The notes under the pieces were generated by a model that worked only from the letters and a program-made list of their open reading frames with translations, had not been told where the DNA came from and ran no database searches. 64,000 nucleotides of DNA from Malania oleifera (taxonomy: Eukaryota > Streptophyta > Magnoliopsida > Santalales > Ximeniaceae). Where the stretch lies: contig NC_080428.1 in NCBI RefSeq assembly GCF_029873635.1, positions 64,165,957 through 64,229,956 of the forward strand, in the 5' to 3' direction. This document shows, piece after piece, positions 45,958 through 56,316 of this stretch. Within the stretch, counting starts at the first letter, position 1. Every line of letters begins with the position of its first letter. Made by a program: the position numbers and the translations under genes.

Positions 45958-46543
45958 TGTTGTATTTGTATGTGTGACTCTTATACTGAGGGCTCATAAA
46001 CAGAAGATGAAAAACATGTGGGTTGAATTCTTGAAGAGTGCAATAGTGACTCGTCGACGAGGGTCCTGTTCTCGTCGACTAGTAGATACTAAGAGGCTGG
46101 AAATTGCAGACACTTTGAGATACTGAGAACACGAAATCAGACTCGTTGACGAGTGGTCTTCTCTCTCTCGTCGACGAGTTTCCTGTTCTTGTTGACGAGT
46201 GCTCCTGGGTTGCGAGGAAGAATTCCAATTTTGAATTAGAACGTTGGGACGATTGGGTTTTTGGAGGGAAACCTCCGAGGGGTTGTTAAATAGGTCATTT
46301 TGGGCATATTTTGTATATAAAGAGATCATTGTATGAAGTGTATTGTAAATTTTCAATTTCATAGCGAAATATAGGCTGGATTGCTCCCGTGGATGTAGGC
46401 ATTGTCAAACCACGTATATTTTCTTGTTGTTCTTTTTACTTGTTTTCAAATTTACTGATTGTGTATGAATTTGTATTCTTGGTGCTTCATCATTTTCTGC
46501 AAGTTTAATTATTTCACTATGCATCCTATACTCGATTTTCACA
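45958..46543 (+). repeat. Copia (Tork/Tnt1-like) LTR
   Basis: The 3' part has the typical copia LTR text (GATTGCTCCCGTGGATGTAG, then AACCACGTATATTTT-CTTG), and a primer-binding site follows. U3 has TCGTCGACGA-like motifs at about 46050-46200, then TATATAAAG near 46314. The start at 45958 (TGTTGTATTTG) is a guess from the TG rule and could be further left. Confidence 0.65.
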
Positions 46544-46549
46544 ATAAAT

Positions 46550-46560
46550 TGGTATTAGAG
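46550..46560 (+). other. Primer-binding site of the copia element
   Basis: TGGTATTAGAG, the tRNA-Met-type site, six bases after the LTR end. 46560-46740 follows as leader-like sequence with TATCCCACATCGG and no gag. Confidence 0.75.
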
Positions 46561-46740
46561 TCACGGTTCAAAATTCTCCCCGGGATGTCGGGTACGTGGG
46601 GCCGCCGATTTGGAACCCGATGTGTGAGGGGGCGATTGTTGTGGTTATCCCACATCGGTTGTGGAAGCAGCTGGTGGTCAGTTATTAAGTGTGAGGGAAA
46701 GTCTCATCCCATGAGCTAACTTTTGGGGTTGAGAAGATCA

Positions 46741-48000
46741 AAAACCACTCAACAATAAACTTTAGTAAAGGTATATATATAAACTTCTAACAAATTTAAC
46801 TTAGCCCACCTATATCATTTTTTAATTAAATGTCTAGTTATCCAAAGTTTCTTAAATAAAAAAAAATATGTTAATTTTAGAATAATTGAGTAAAAATCTA
46901 ATAAAAAACTAATTATGTTTCAATCAATCAATCTAAGATCTAATTTAGTTATATGTCAATCAAGTTTTAATTGCCTGAACATAGAAATTTAGTCTTCAAG
47001 TTATTGTAGGTAAACTTTTGCTAGGAAATAAAACTTTAAATTTAGCCCTCTTCAATCGAAGGTGTGTGTGTGTGTATGCATGTATATATGTATGATATTT
47101 TCAAATTATAAAAATAGTGGTGTATTGTGTTTTGCTAACAAAAATAATCTTGTTAACATTTAAACATTATAAAACCAATCAATATTGTAGATTAGATCTC
47201 ATTTATGATTTAAAAAAAAAATTTAATTATCAAAAATGAATTACATATATAAATACATTATGAACTTGTTCGGATAAATGATTTTACTTGGATAAAGAAA
47301 AGGAAAATAAGAAGGAAATTCATTTTTCATTATATTTTCTCTTAATATTAAATATTATTACAAAAAAAATATCTTAGTATAATTAAAAATTAATAAAAAA
47401 TAAAATATGAATGATGTGTAAAATGAAAATTTTTACTAAGTTGCTATATATTTTATTTTTTTTCTCACTTTTCTTGATAATTAAATATGAAAAAAAAAAT
47501 GAATTCCTTTAAATTTTTCTCTCCTTTCTTTAGGATCCATTTTGATCAAGGAATTTATTTGAGGAAAGGAAAAGAAAGGAAAATAAGATAGATACTCATT
47601 TCCTCCACTATATTTTTCTCTCCATATCAAATACTAATAAAAATAAAAATTTATTTAACATGAAAGAAAAAAATCAAATGTTAATGATATGTAAAATTAA
47701 AATTTTTTTTAATTGTTTCGATGTGTTTTCCATTTTTTTTCTTACCAGGTATAAAAAAGTGAGCTACTTTAATTTTTCCTTCTCTTTTACTAATATTTTC
47801 CAAGTTCCAAACATGACCTTAATGTTTTCCAAATTGTAGACATGACCAACATATTTATATTTTCGTGCATATCATGAAATCTCTTTTATAGAGTCTAAAC
47901 CATTTTAATTCTTTTAAAATTAAAATTTTATATTATATAATATAACTCTTAAAAGCTTAAAATAATTAATGAGAGTTCACTTAAACGGAGATTGCAAAGT
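46741..48000. other. Intergenic, very AT-rich
   Basis: Nothing recognisable on either strand. 47320-47510 and 47570-47760 are similar A/T-rich stretches (AAAGGAAAATAAGA-type text), perhaps a diverged duplication. Confidence 0.5.
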
Positions 48001-48300
48001 AAAAGGCCCTTGTGGCACGTGATCCGAATCGGCTCAACGGCCCCGAACGTGGGCTGTCAGCATGCGGCCCAAGCCATGTGCCAATCTGAACCCATCAACT
48101 GCTGAAGCCCATTGGCCCGTCTAAATCGCATTCGCAGGGACTGACGGACCGGGGAAAACGCCCCAATGGCCCACTGCCTGAACCGTCAGATCAAATGGGG
48201 CCCTGAATAAATTTCCAAACAGAAGTATAAGTCTTCCCAATGTTAAGTTGTTAACAAAGTTAATTATTTATTTGGCTCTCTCTCTCTCTCTCTCTCTCTC
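48001..48300. promoter_or_regulatory. Orphan promoter-like GC-rich patch
   Basis: A GC-rich island in AT-rich DNA with GGCCCA/TGGGCT site-II-type motifs (about 48051, 48066, 48106, 48167), a GCACGTGAT G-box-like core near 48017 and a (CT)n tract at 48276-48300. This is the usual furniture of plant housekeeping promoters, but no coding exon follows in either direction before repeats begin. Confidence 0.4.
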
Positions 48301-48848
48301 CCCTTTTCAAACTCATTTTTCCTTTATTTTGTCTCATCAAAAAGACTATAAAATAAAATAAAATAAAATAAATACTAAATAGGGTATATATTGATAAGTT
48401 TCAAATGGTTGATTTTAGTGTCCAAGCCAAATTTACTTTCGAAATTCATTTTAAACATTAAAATATTTTTAAAGATTACAATTAATTTCTTACATCGATT
48501 AATTTGTGAAGGTGGTAGTTAATGTTTTACATCAATTTTATTATAAACTTAGAACTACACTGGCCTTTCATAGCAAGAAGAGAAACAAATTATAAATGAA
48601 CGATTAATAATAAATCTCTTCCAAACCCTAAATCATCTTTAAGGGAGATGTTATTGGCACTCAAAAAAATATTACTAGTAATTTATTTTTAATGTTTCAA
48701 TGACAATTTTATCCTTCATTTTTGAAATATGGGCTTATTTCTGTTGCTGCATTGTGTGAGAAAAAATAATGGAGTAAAACTCAGTGATTACTTGTTAAAT
48801 AGTAAGCCAAGTTGTTAGCCTCATTGGCTACACTATTATGGTCTTACG

Positions 48849-50544
48849 TGTTTTGATGATATTAACATATATATATATATATATATGATTTTTAGTATTT
48901 TCCATCTTTGCAGATCATATTTAGTACAGGTTCAGTGACAGTTACATGAAGTACTAAGATTAGAGGCAAATATCAGACCGAGTTGACGTTCAAATAGGAA
49001 GATCAAATGGACATGTACTCGGAAAGGACTCAAGCATATTCAAGGAAGTTTAATTTTGTATTATAAAAAGGACTCAAGCACATCCAAGGAAGTTTAATGT
49101 TGTATTATATGTAATGGGATGTGTGTTTGAGATAGTTTATGTTGTAACTCTTGCGTTTTGTTTCTTGCATGATTTCTGAGTAAGAGTTGAGTAAATGCAC
49201 GCATACTAGGACACATGAGTTTATAAAATTTCATCTAAGTCAACAAACTCACATACATGGTTTTCAAAGTTAACTTCAAAAGCATGTCAAAAGAATCCTA
49301 AACTCAAATATGTTTTTCAAAAGGACAAGTTTTCATTATCTTGGTTTTATAAACATTTTCATACTTAGTCTCGGTTGTGTCAAAACGAGTTTTATGTCCT
49401 AAGCACACAAGAAAGTCAAGTATATTTTCATAAAGGACATACTAAGCATATAAGATATCGAAACGAATTTTCAAATGTGCTTTTATTAACAAGATATCTT
49501 ATACTCAAGGTGAAACTCATTTGGACAAGTATTAAACTCTATTAGACTTAATATATTTCATATACTTTTGTCCAAGAATGCTTTAAGTGTTTAAAAGGCT
49601 TTTTGGTTAGGTTTAAAACCTAAGTTATGCACCTATCAAATTTCCCAAATACCCTTTGGTATTTGGGGCATAACTTTTGTTAGAAAAATCCAAAAAGGAC
49701 GATCTTGGTTTTCCTAAAAAGTTAATAAAAAATCCCACAACTTTCATGTTGATGACTTTTTCTGATTTTGGGATCTCGTCAACTACTCGTCGACGAGTCA
49801 CTAGTCAACACTAGTTGACGAGTCCAACAAGCATAATGACGCTAACGGGCAAAAACAGTTAGCTTTGTTTGGGAATTGCTCCCAACAGTCTAATAATGGC
49901 TAGTTAGGTATTTTGACTATAAATACAAGTTATTAGGTTTGTTTAGACATGGTTTTGGTGATTTATACAAGTCCATAGTGAAAAATATCATTTTATTCAA
50001 AACCTAACACTTTGCATTTTAGTTATTCATTCCAAGTGCTCAATCTCTTTTACTCACTTATCTTGTTTGAATCATTCCTTGAGAGAGTAGTGTGAGGTTT
50101 GATTGTATGTGATATCAGCTCATTGTGAGGAGCATTGCTTTGTATCATCTATCTTTATTGGTGAAGGTTCTTTGTGAGTGAAAGCTCTTGGTAAGCGCGG
50201 TAGGGATTTGTTCCCTAGTTGTAAGGTTTCTCCGCTAGTGAAGGAGTATCCTTAGTGGATTGCAGAATCATTGACTTTGTACTAAGGTGTGTGTGGAAAG
50301 GTGTGGAACATAGCTTTGGTATAGGCTTTTTGGTATTGGTATCCGAATCACTTAATAACCAATACCCAGTGTTAAAGAAGCTTGTTCTCTCCCGATATTA
50401 CCACTCTTTATTTATGTCTTAATGCTCCCTTTATTTTTGTCTTTGCTCATTTTATTCTATATTCTATCTATTGGAGATGAGTGCTTGCACATCTTGCATA
50501 TATTTTATTTTGTAGAGAATCAAAATAACCCAAAAGAGTCATTC
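48849..50544 (+). repeat. Copia (SIRE/Maximus-like) 5' LTR, right end in gap
   Basis: Starts near TGTTTTGATGATATTAACA. It has a short GTCGAC cluster (TCGTCGACGAGTC and relatives at about 49778-49826), then TATAAATA at 49918-49925 and a leader with GGTTTCTCCGCTAGTGAAGG, as in SIRE-type LTRs. No coding sequence. It runs into the second N gap, so the LTR end and primer-binding site are unseen. Confidence 0.6.
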
Positions 50545-50644
50545 NNNNNNNNNNNNNNNNNNNNNNNNNNNNNNNNNNNNNNNNNNNNNNNNNNNNNNNN
50601 NNNNNNNNNNNNNNNNNNNNNNNNNNNNNNNNNNNNNNNNNNNN
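50545..50644. other. Assembly gap (100 N)
   Basis: Exactly 100 N. The two sides do not belong to the same element part: copia LTR on the left, gypsy 3' region on the right. Confidence 0.99.
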
Positions 50645-51257
50645 GGATGTGATTGCAGGGCAGGTGATCGTGCACTCTGTAGTCTCCTCTGGCACCAAAT
50701 CTGGTGAGAAGTAAAGTGAGAGGATTGGCCGAGTTCCATTTTCGTCTTCCCGAAATGGATTTGCATTGTCATGAATGGGTTGGGATGAGGGGAATTGATG
50801 TTGGTATGAGTTGGGTAACGAGCCCATAGATCAGAGTTAGGAGATTTAGTGGTGGCAGAGGGTGTTGTAGTGATGGGATGGAAGATGAAGGTGTTTGAAT
50901 GTGTTTGGGTTGAACAACTAGGGCTAGGAATTGCGCATCGAGTTCGATCAAGAGACACGAGGGCGGGAATGAAAAAATCAGGTGCGAATAGGGTCTTAAG
51001 CGAGTTTAACTATTTCGACCAGGTCGCTCCCATTCCAATGCTCATCGCCCCAGTAGCTAAACCCCCAACTTATCCTAAAACGTACACTAACTAATCTGAA
51101 ATCTAGTCGATCTATGGGAAATAGTCTAAAAACCTAAAAGAAAGAAAAAACTATTGGCCTGCCTCCTAGAAGCGCTAAGTTTACCGTCTTTAGCCAGACA
51201 CAGTAAAGCTCAAGGAGGGTATACAGGGTCACAAAAATATATCTTCTCGACTAATCC
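50645..51257 (-). repeat. Probable 3' non-coding region of a Tat/Athila gypsy element (minus)
   Basis: Lies downstream, on the minus strand, of the integrase tail at 51404-51258. It has the AGCGCTTCTAGGAGGCAGGCC-like string (about 51150-51175) that commonly follows pol in Athila/Tat elements. The open minus frames at 50645-50958 run into the N gap and cannot be judged. Confidence 0.45.
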
Positions 51258-51404
51258 CTATGTGATGCCCTCTATGTATGGTTTTAATTGTTGACCATTG
51301 ACCTTAAAACGTGTATTATTCGTAGGGTCCTGTATCTCAATTGCCCCATGAGGGAACACCTGAGTTACAACATAGGGGCTCTGCCAGCGGGAGCGCAGTT
51401 TGCC
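51258..51404 (-). pseudogene. Tat/Athila-type gypsy integrase C-terminus (minus)
   Basis: An uninterrupted minus frame with [37 protein letters not shown] and QQLKPYIEG, ending at TAG (51258-51260). This is the C-terminal end typical of Tat/Athila pol and unlike the chromodomain gypsy elements elsewhere in the window. It is cut at about 51408 by copia sequence on the plus strand. Confidence 0.7.
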
Positions 51405-51454
51405 TAAAAACAATTTTAATCTTGAATTGAAAAGTCATACCCTCTCTTACAATT

Positions 51455-52490
51455 GATGATGTGTTGTTGGTAGAAGGATTAAAACATAATCTTTTAAGCA
51501 TTAGTCAACTAAGTGACAAAGGTTTTGAAATAATTTTTAAGAAAGACTAATGTGTTATTCAAAACCCTAAGAATAATGAAACCTTATTCACAGCTCATAG
51601 GGTAAATAATGTATATTGTATAAATCATGAGAACTTAGTAAATCAAAATGTGACTTGTTTAGCTGTCATGAATGAAACGAGTTGGCTTTGGCATAGGAAA
51701 TTAGGACATGCAAGCATGGACCTATTATCTAAACTATCCAAGAAAAAATTAGTAAAAGGACTACCAAATACAAAATTTATAAAAGACAAGATTTGTGATG
51801 CATGCCAAAAAGGAAAGCAAGTCAAAACAAGTTTCAGAAGGAAAAAGTACATATCAACTAGTAGACCCTTAGAACTCTTGCACCTAAACTTATTTGGTCC
51901 TACTAGAACCCTAAGTTTAGGAGGCAAACAAAATGCCTTTTTTATTGTAGATGATTATTCAAGATTCATTTAGGTATTGTTCTTAGCAAATAAAGATGAA
52001 GCTTGTAACATGCTAATCACTCTATGCAAAAACTACAAAATGAAAAAGGCTGTAATGTAACTAACTTTAGGAGTGATCAAGGTAGAGAATTCAAAAATAA
52101 AGATGTTGATAAATTTTGTGATGATTATGGAATAAACCATAAATTTTCAGCACCTATGACTCCACAACAAAATGGAGTTGTTGAAAGAAAAAATAGAACC
52201 CTCCAAGAAATGGCAAGAACCATGATAAATGAAAATAATTTACCTAAATACTTTTGGACAGAAGCCGTAAATACAGCTTGTTATATTATGAATAGGGTAT
52301 CTATTAGATCAAGTCTAGATAAAACACCTTATAAACTATGGAAAGGTAGAAGACCCAACATACCCTACTTCCATGTATTTGGGTGCAAATGCTTTATTCT
52401 CAATACTAAAGATGATTTAGGTAAGTTTGATGCAAAATATGATGAAGGTATCTTCTTAGGATATTCCACAAATAGCTAAGCCTATAGGAT
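51455..52490 (+). pseudogene. Copia GAG-pre-integrase and integrase
   Basis: Contains the LWHRKLGHAS and CDACQKGKQ zinc-binding motif, then the core DDE region (VDDYSRF, FRSDQGREF, APMTPQQNGVVERKNRT) and VFGCKCFILN. The frame shifts near 52020, and stops interrupt at 51970 and 52478. The family role is joining of cDNA to the host chromosome. Confidence 0.85.
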
Positions 52491-52809
52491 TTATAATAAA
52501 AGAACTCTTACTATTGTTGAATCCATACATATAACTTTTGATGAATCAAATCACTATGTCAAAGAAATAAAAATGATGAAAGAGAAGATATCTCACAAAA
52601 AAAAGATAATCTTGAAATAAAAAAAGAAAACAATGATGAAACCTTAAATGAAAACTCCATAGAAAACCAAGAACTACCAAAAGAATGGAGATATGTTAAA
52701 AATCATCCAAAAGATCAAATTCTTGGACAACCATCAAAAGGAGTAACCACTAGAGCATCATTGAAAAATATATGCAACCATTATGCATTTTCATCTCAAG
52801 ATGAACCCA

Positions 52810-53560
52810 AGAATATTAAAGAAGCCTTAAAATACGATTCTTGGATTATGGCTATGTAGGAAGAATTAAATTAGTTTGAAAGAATTCAAGTGTGGAAACT
52901 AGTACCTAAACCCAAAGAACATTCAATCATATGAACCAAATGGGTGTTTAGAAACAAGAAAGATGAAAATGGGGTAGTTGTAAGAAATAAAGTTAGGATA
53001 GTAGCGCAAGTATATAACCAAGAAGAAGGTATTGATTATGATGAAACCTTTGCCCTTGTAGCTAGAATGGAAGCAATTAGAATGCTCCTTGCATTTGCAG
53101 CCCATAGGGACTTTAAATTATACTAAATGGATGTAAAAAGTGCATTCTTAAACGGATATATAAATGAAGAAATTTATGTTAAACAACCTCCAGGTTTTGA
53201 AGACACAAAAAATCCAAATCATGTATTCAAGTTAACAAAACCTTTGTATGGTTCAAAACAAGCTCCTAGAGCTTGGTATTAAAGACTAAGAAAATTTCTA
53301 CTTAATAATAATTTTTCAAGAGGAAAAGTTGATAGCACCTTATTTATAAAAATAAAAAATAAACACATACTAATAGTACAAATATATGTAGATGACATTA
53401 TCTTTGGAGCCACAAATGAAGAATTATGTAAAGAATTTGTAAATTGTATGCAAAAAGAATTTGAAATGAGTATGATGGGAGAGTTGAATTATTTCCTAGG
53501 GTTACAAATCAAATAGGGCAAAAGTGGAACTTTTATAAACCAAACAAAATAAATTAAAGA
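52810..53560 (+). pseudogene. Copia reverse transcriptase
   Basis: Contains TKWVFRNKKDENG, the YNQEEGIDYDETFA block, [31 protein letters not shown] and the catalytic IYVDDIIFGAT. Stops at about 52857, 52875, 52932, 53124, 53280 and 53514 inactivate it. Confidence 0.85.
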
Positions 53561-53561
53561 T

Positions 53562-54340
53562 ATGTTAAAAAAGTTTGACATGGAAGGAAGTAAACCCATA
53601 GGAACTCCTATGAGCACCTCAATAAGCCTTGATAAAGATGAAAAGGGAAAATCAGTTGACACAAAACATTATCGAGGAATGATAGGAAGCCTCTTGTATT
53701 TGACAACTAGTAGACCCGATATTATGTTTAGTGTATGCTTGTGCTCTAGATTTCAATCAGCACCTAAGGAGTCTCATCAAGTCGCGGTTAAAAGAATACT
53801 AAGGTACTTAGTAGGCACTCTTGATTTAGGATTGTGGTATCCCAAAGAGACTAATTTTGAAATGATTAGCTATTCGGATGCGGATTATGCTGGATGTAAA
53901 ATAGATAGAAAAAGTACTAGTGGCATTTGTCACTTTCTAGGATGTTTACTAGTATCTTGGTTTTCAAAGAAGCAAAATTTCGTAGCATTATCCACAGTCG
54001 AAGCTGAATACATAGCTGCCGGAAGCTATTGTGCACAAAAAATTTATATGAGATAACAACTAAAAGACTTCAATTTTGAATACCAAACAATACCGATTAA
54101 GTGTGACAACACAAGTGCATTAAATATTTCCAAAAATCCTATTTCACATTCAAGAACTAAGCACATTGATATAAGACATCACTTTCTAAGAGATCATGTT
54201 CAAAAGGAAGATATCATACTTGAATTTATCAATACAAGTGATCAATGGGCAGATATATTTACAAAACCCCTCAATGAAGAAAGATTTATAACCATAAGGA
54301 AAGAACTTGGATTAATACATAGCATAAAATTGCTTTAGAA
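53562..54340 (+). pseudogene. Copia RNase H
   Basis: Contains GSLLYLTTSRPDI, the first catalytic region YSDADYAGC, WFSKKQNFVALSTVEAEYIA, SRTKHIDIRHHFLRD and QWADIFTKPL, ending with TAG at 54337-54339. One stop occurs at 54054-54056, a CGA-to-TGA or similar change. Confidence 0.85.
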
Positions 54341-54731
54341 AAGAAATTATGAAATTTTTCTGAACTTTGGTCGTCTGAACCTAAATCATTAGACGACTCA
54401 ACACTGTAGAATGTAGGTTCAAAAGAATGAACCTGGAACTTCAGACATCTGGGAGGCTACTAGCTTTTAAAATTTCAGATCTGAAAATCTTCATACAACT
54501 GAAGATAATCCTCAGTCTTATGAAGTCACGACATTTAAATATAACAACTCTTTCAAAAACCCTAATTTCAGACATCTAAAGTCTGTTTTATTACTCTTCC
54601 GAACTCACCTCTCTCTATTTCTCTCCACTCTCAACCAGAAATCATTCAATCTAAACCTCCATTCACTCCTTCAAGTTCAATCTCACGAAATTTAGTGTTC
54701 TTTCAATCACGTTCATTTCATCTCTCTGAAC

Positions 54732-55890
54732 ATGACTCGCACCAAACAAACAATAAACCGCGGTTCGTCTTCAGGAAGGGACGAACAAAATATTGAAAAA
54801 ATGGTTTGTTGCACCACAATCCAAACTTCGTTATCATACCTCTCTCAGTTCCATAGATCCTATTATAGGTAAGGTATTGGATATTTCCTTCCTCTCTACT
54901 GAATTAGTCCGTTATTTAAAAACATAGGATGGTATGATTTTATTATTCAGCAACCCAAAGGTATCTTTCCTCATCTCATTAAAATATTCTATGCAAATTT
55001 GACTTATGAAAATTGTATTTTTTTCATTTGAAGTTAAAGGGAAGAAAATTCTTTTGAATTCTGAAATTTTATCTCTTATCTTCAAAATTACACCAGGAGA
55101 ATTGAATTTCCTACTCCCACTCAATCCTGGATTTTAGAACAAGTATTTACTCCCAAAACCTTTCTCCCGTTAATTATGGACAGCTAACCCATCTACTTTG
55201 GGCATCCTCCTTTATATAAGCAACTTAGTTTGAAAGCCCAAATTTTACATAAAATTGTTGCATACAATATTCTCCCCAAACAAGGTTCGTTTGATCATCT
55301 TTCATATATGGAGTGCTTTGTTCTTTGGTGTCTTCTCAAAGGTAAAAAATTAGATTTGGCCAGCTTTATTATCAAATGGATATGGGCCAAAATAGAATCC
55401 ACCAGAGTTGTTCTCCCCTACGGTGGTGTTCTCACTCTTCTCTTTGCTCACCTTCATATCTTCAATGCTTCTGAATTTTTTATTAAACGAACCCGATATG
55501 ACCTTTTCAATGTTACCACCCTAAAGCAAATGGGGTACGACAAAGGCAATGCGGGTTGGTACTTTAAAACGGGAAGACCTCGGCGTGCTCCAACAGCCTC
55601 AGCCTCAGCAGGAACTCCTCCTCCTCCACATGATCAGGGATCCTCACAAGCTACACCCTCATGGTTTTTATCCTTTAAACAAGATTTCTCCAGTTTCTCA
55701 TCTGAAGTACGATCTGGAATTAAGAGTATCAAGGAGAAAGTTACCTCACTTGATCAACGCATAACTCGTATTGAGGAATACAGGCAAAATATTCTAAGGG
55801 TGGTGATCCTATGGACATCAGCTCACCTCGTCGCAGTGAAGCTGATAGCTCTGATGCAGACACTGAGGACAAAGAAGAAGGATTAGAAGA
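54732..55890 (+). pseudogene. Extra ORF downstream of copia pol (env-like / plant transposon protein domain)
   Basis: An ATG near 54732 opens a short basic, Ser-rich start; coding-like text then continues through stops and frame changes to an open stretch of 218 codons (55230-55886) with a proline-rich linker and a predicted coiled segment (about residues 150-185). SIRE/Maximus copia elements carry an extra ORF here, called env-like, often annotated as a putative plant transposon protein. I see no convincing signal peptide or membrane anchor in the open part. The 3' tail (55870-56010) becomes GAA/GAC repeats. Confidence 0.55.
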
Positions 55891-56012
55891 AGGAGGATAG
55901 GAAGAAGAAGAAGAAAGACAAGAAGAAGGAACTGAGGAAGAAGGAGGACAAGAAGAAGAAAAAGAAGAAGAAGGACAAGAAGAAGAAGAAGACCATTAGG
56001 AAGAAACTAATG
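55866..56012 (+). repeat. GAA-rich low-complexity tract
   Basis: Purine-rich GAAGAA/GGACAA repeats that would encode Glu-rich text; probably the acidic tail of the extra ORF or microsatellite expansion of it. Confidence 0.8.
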
Positions 56013-56199
56013 AAGATAACTAGTTGAAAATGTAGGGAGAAGAAGGATCTAAGTTCTTTGTTTTGTATGCCACTAATTGAATGTTTGTTTGTTTGTTTCT
56101 GCTACTTTTGGATTGTAAATTCCCTCCATATGTACCTCATTCCTTGCTGATTATGATATAAATCTTTGTCCTATTACTTGTTTCTTTTTGAATAATGAC

Positions 56200-56213
56200 A
56201 AAGGGGGAGAAAA
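56200..56213 (+). other. Polypurine tract of the copia element
   Basis: AAAGGGGGAGAAAA, directly before TTGTCATCAAAG, as at the 3' LTR boundary of SIRE-type elements. Confidence 0.75.
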
Positions 56214-56214
56214 T

Positions 56215-56316
56215 ATTGTCATCAAAGATAATTACAAAATGAAAGCTAAAATTTAACATACTAAAATGAAACAATATGCTAAAGGAAATTACAACATGAA
56301 AGCTAAAAGGTAATAT
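56215..56316 (+). repeat. Copia 3' LTR start, truncated
   Basis: About 100 bp beginning TTGTCATCAAAG, with two near-copies of ATTACAAAATGAAAGCTAAAA. It is cut at 56316 by a minus-strand gypsy LTR. Confidence 0.5.

Larger units (their letters stand above)
51420..54342 (+). mobile_element. Copia pol region, SIRE/Maximus-like, decayed
   Basis: Order is GAG-pre-integrase, integrase, reverse transcriptase, RNase H, i.e. Ty1/copia with integrase before RT. gag and protease are missing on the left. There are many stops and at least two frameshifts. It is followed by an env-like ORF, a purine tract and a partial 3' LTR, so it probably belongs to the same element as the LTR at 48849, with a foreign piece and the gap in between. 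Confidence 0.8.

Noticed and set aside
50422-50958. Frames crossing or abutting the second N run
   Set aside because: Same problem; the left side is LTR sequence and the right side is probably non-coding 3' region of a gypsy element.
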